Source of the DNA: UBA7398 sp964567545
GTDB taxonomy: Bacteria; Actinomycetota; Actinomycetes; Nanopelagicales; Nanopelagicaceae
DNA length: 64,000 bases
Direction: 5' to 3'
Assembly: GCA_964567545.1 (NCBI GenBank)
Contig: CAZMNB010000001.1
Span: 44,296-108,295 of the forward strand
Each line of letters starts with the position of its first letter. Within the stretch, counting starts at the first letter, position 1. The notes under the pieces were generated by a model that was not told where the DNA came from, did no database searches, and worked only from the letters and a program-made list of their open reading frames with translations. Shown piece after piece: positions 62,015-64,000 of this stretch. Position numbers and translations under genes: made by a program.

Positions 62015-62799
62015 TGCGCTAGGTTACCTCTAGTCCAATTGCTAAATTCCGAAATGAACTTCTCACCTTTCTTGCTCACTCCAAAATTGGAGCTGCCGTA
62101 TCTATTAATCTGTTGGATTTCTCTAATACTTGAAGTTAGATAGATCGCATCCACCTCTTTTAGCTGGATTGGCGAGATATCAATTTCTTTCACACCGAAT
62201 TTTTCAATTAATAACTCCCGCGTAACGCCAGGTAAACACCCCGACGATAGTGGTGTTGTGAAGAACTTCGCTTCATCTTCCCAAACGACATTAGCGAGAG
62301 CTGATTCGGCAACATTTCCAGCGAGATTGGTAAAAATTGCATCATCAGAACCGGCTAGTTGTGCCATTCGAATTGCATGAGCGCTCTCTCCATATGAAAT
62401 CGTCTTTATCCCAGCTAGCACTGATTTTTCATTTTTTGGATAGGGGTAATCTATAACCGAAATTCTTTCCGGTTTTGCCCCAAGCGCCTTATGAGTAATC
62501 ACCCAATCACCACTGCTTAGGAAGGTGGCTCGAAGCCGTCCCTTTTTGATCTCTTTTGATTGAGATAATAATTTAACAACGCAAGTTTCAACATCCAACC
62601 GGTTAGGTAGCGACATCTTCAATACTTCGCCACTACGGTAAGCCCGATCTAAATGGCGAGTCAACGCCAAGATTTTGCCATCGATACTAAGTAAAGTCTC
62701 AAAAATGCCATCGCCTAGCATCCAACCGCTGCTACTAAGTTCACTAAAAGCGGGCAAAACCAATTCCGATACCAATTCACCATTTAATATTATTTTCAC
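62011..62799 (-). CDS. pabC: Aminotransferase class IV, likely 4-amino-4-deoxychorismate lyase
   Basis: A 262-residue PLP enzyme of fold type IV. The PLP lysine is in the IKTISYGE stretch near 131-138, and the cofactor-phosphate GNVAESALANVVW and later PGVTRELLIE segments are in place. With pabB directly upstream, aminodeoxychorismate lyase (giving p-aminobenzoate for folate) is the likely role; D-amino acid or branched-chain aminotransferase cannot be excluded by sequence alone. The GTG at 62799 shares its bases with the pabB stop. Confidence 0.85.
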   Translation of the reverse strand: MKIILNGELVSELVLPAFSELSSSGWMLGDGIFETLLSIDGKILALTRHLDRAYRSGEVLKMSLPNRLDVETCVVKLLSQSKEIKKGRLRATFLSSGDWVITHKALGAKPERISVIDYPYPKNEKSVLAGIKTISYGESAHAIRMAQLAGSDDAIFTNLAGNVAESALANVVWEDEAKFFTTPLSSGCLPGVTRELLIEKFGVKEIDISPIQLKEVDAIYLTSSIREIQQINRYGSSNFGVSKKGEKFISEFSNWTRGNLAQ

Positions 62800-63839
62800 G
62801 GCAACACCTTAGATCCAGTAAATTTTCCGGACGCGATCGATATTAAACGACTTGCTTTCAATTCGGTCTCTTCCCATTCCGAAGCTGCGTTGCTCCCCCA
62901 AGTAATGCCAGCGCCGGTACCAAAACGAAGTAATCCATCACGGTTATTCCAAAAAGTACGAATCCCCACCGAAAGGTTCGCTTCCCCGTTAGAAACCCAT
63001 CCAATTGCACCGCAATACGGACCACGACTAATTGGTTCTAAGCTTGCGATCATTTCCAACGCGGAACTTTTTGGCGCACCACTAACTGAACCAGGCGCCA
63101 TCATGGTTTCAAATATCTCTCCCCAATTAACGCTACCGCGCAGAGTGCCAGTTACATCAGAAACCAAATGATAAAGACCTGGGTGTTTCTCAATCCCAAG
63201 AAGTCTGGGGACATCGACGCTACCGGCTTCGCAGATTGCGCTGAGATCGTTACGGATTAGATCTACGATCATGACATTCTCAGCTAGATCTTTTTCCATG
63301 AATTCACTTGTCGCTGAGGTTCCTTTTATGGGACTTGAAAGAATTTTGCGTTTGCCATCACTTATTTTTGTAACCTTAAAAAATAACTCTGGCGATGCTG
63401 AAGCGATTTCGATCTCTGGCAAATTGATATAAACGCTCTGTGGCGCTGGATTTTGAGCTAAGAGGTTTGCAAATAACGGTCGCAGCGATTGCTCACTAGA
63501 AAACTGCGCGGAAAGTACTCGGCAAGCATTAACTTGATAAACCCAACCGTCCGCTATCTTTTCTCGAATCGTCGCTACGTAATTCAAATACTCGTCTCGG
63601 GAGAACGAACTACTCCAACTTGAAGCTACTCCGCACCACTCTCCTTGATTAACAAAATCCCCTTCACCAACTTCGGCAAACCTTGCAAAGGTAGGCTTGC
63701 CAACAAATGGGGCGATCACAACCCAAAACCCCGGTTCTTCTAATACTGAAACATCGTGTGAGATTTCTACACAATTGCGCGCGCGCTTGCCATTCATCCA
63801 GAAATATGGCTCGCTCGGAACGGCTTCAAAATCCAACAT
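62796..63839 (-). CDS. pabB: Aminodeoxychorismate synthase component I (PabB-like)
   Basis: Aminates chorismate for p-aminobenzoate. The chorismate-binding domain has the PabB motif SPIKGTSA near 169-176 (Lys in PIKGT), KDLAENVMIVDLIRNDLS near 183-200, and APGSVSGAPK near 248-257. At 347 residues it lacks much of the N-terminal domain of longer PabB proteins. Glutamine amidotransferase PabA is not in the window. The gene is divergent from tRNA-Gly and first in pabB-pabC-PGPGW. Confidence 0.9.
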   Translation of the reverse strand: MLDFEAVPSEPYFWMNGKRARNCVEISHDVSVLEEPGFWVVIAPFVGKPTFARFAEVGEGDFVNQGEWCGVASSWSSSFSRDEYLNYVATIREKIADGWVYQVNACRVLSAQFSSEQSLRPLFANLLAQNPAPQSVYINLPEIEIASASPELFFKVTKISDGKRKILSSPIKGTSATSEFMEKDLAENVMIVDLIRNDLSAICEAGSVDVPRLLGIEKHPGLYHLVSDVTGTLRGSVNWGEIFETMMAPGSVSGAPKSSALEMIASLEPISRGPYCGAIGWVSNGEANLSVGIRTFWNNRDGLLRFGTGAGITWGSNAASEWEETELKASRLISIASGKFTGSKVLP

Positions 63840-63948
63840 AACGCGAACGTACTCTATGTCGCATTCTCTCGACTTGGGAGATGCGCCTTACCTACGATAG
63901 ATTTCCCCCTGCTCTTTCTCTTCGAATTTTTCGGGTGGCTAGAGTTTT

Positions 63949-64000
63949 GCGGACGTAGCGCAGTTGGTAGCGCGGAACCTTGCCAAGGTTCAGGTCGCCG
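63949..64000 (+). tRNA. tRNA-Gly (GCC), cut by window edge
   Basis: The first 52 bases of a tRNA: acceptor strand GCGGACG, D arm GCGC/GCGC, and anticodon arm GAACC/GGTTC around the loop TTGCCAA, giving anticodon GCC for glycine. The T arm and the 3' acceptor lie beyond the window. A possible promoter (TCGACT, 18 bases, TACGAT) ends near 63897; that part is weak. Confidence 0.93.

Noticed and set aside
1..64000. Mobile elements, prophage, CRISPR, defence genes, replication origin, rRNA
   Set aside because: I found no transposase, integrase, repeat array, clustered DnaA boxes or rRNA sequence; all regions are explained by housekeeping genes.

Overview
The window is a continuous piece of core chromosome from a small-genome actinobacterium. 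The evidence is the actinobacterial gene set and order: mIHF, BldD, PimA/PatA/PgsA, a helicase-dead PriA, and pyrR-pyrB-pyrC-carA-carB running into mihF-gmk-rpoZ-coaBC-metK. The order largely matches Mycobacterium tuberculosis blocks Rv1379-Rv1408 and Rv2537c-Rv2614c. The DNA is AT-rich for the phylum, spacers are tiny, and neighbouring genes often share an ATGA start/stop. Together this suggests a streamlined planktonic lineage such as the freshwater Nanopelagicales (acI). That placement is inference. I see no phage, insertion sequence, CRISPR, defence island or rRNA.

Layout. 1-5050: truncated uppP, a YczE-like membrane protein, an NCS2 purine permease behind a possible RNA switch, an ABC ATPase and serB. 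5055-7072: hisG, hisE and the riboflavin transporter ribM with an FMN riboswitch. 7094-15900: rpe, rsmB, fmt, def, priA, metK, coaBC, rpoZ, gmk. 15900-25899: mihF and the whole UMP pathway (pyrF, pyrD, pyrK, carB, carA, pyrC, pyrB, pyrR) behind a PyrR-binding leader. 25969-26448: bldD, divergent. 26450-33561: nusB, efp, aroQBKC, a prepilin-peptidase-like gene, aroE, mltG, ruvX. 33563-43333: alaS, a DUF948 protein, a large FtsH-like protease, a lipoprotein, aspS, hisS, an MBL hydrolase. 43587-51917: DUF349 protein, rel, secF, secD, ruvB, ruvA, ruvC. 51948-63839: YebC protein, pdxT, pdxS, a DUF3048 lipoprotein, the PIM lipid genes pimA-patA-pgsA, a degenerate GTPase-like gene, a HIT protein, thrS, a PGPGW protein, pabC and pabB. 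A tRNA-Gly(GCC) runs off the right edge.

How it fits together. The genes cover de novo pyrimidine synthesis, most of the shikimate route, vitamin B6 and p-aminobenzoate synthesis, formyl-Met initiation and deformylation, Holliday-junction processing, Sec export and phosphatidylinositol-mannoside assembly. The place where relatives carry riboflavin synthesis genes holds only a riboflavin importer, which points to vitamin B2 uptake. Control is largely at the RNA level: an FMN riboswitch with a Shine-Dalgarno-blocking hairpin, a PyrR-binding element over the pyrR ribosome site, and a third possible element before the purine permease. No intergenic stretch exceeds 300 bases; the longest is about 250 (43334-43586).
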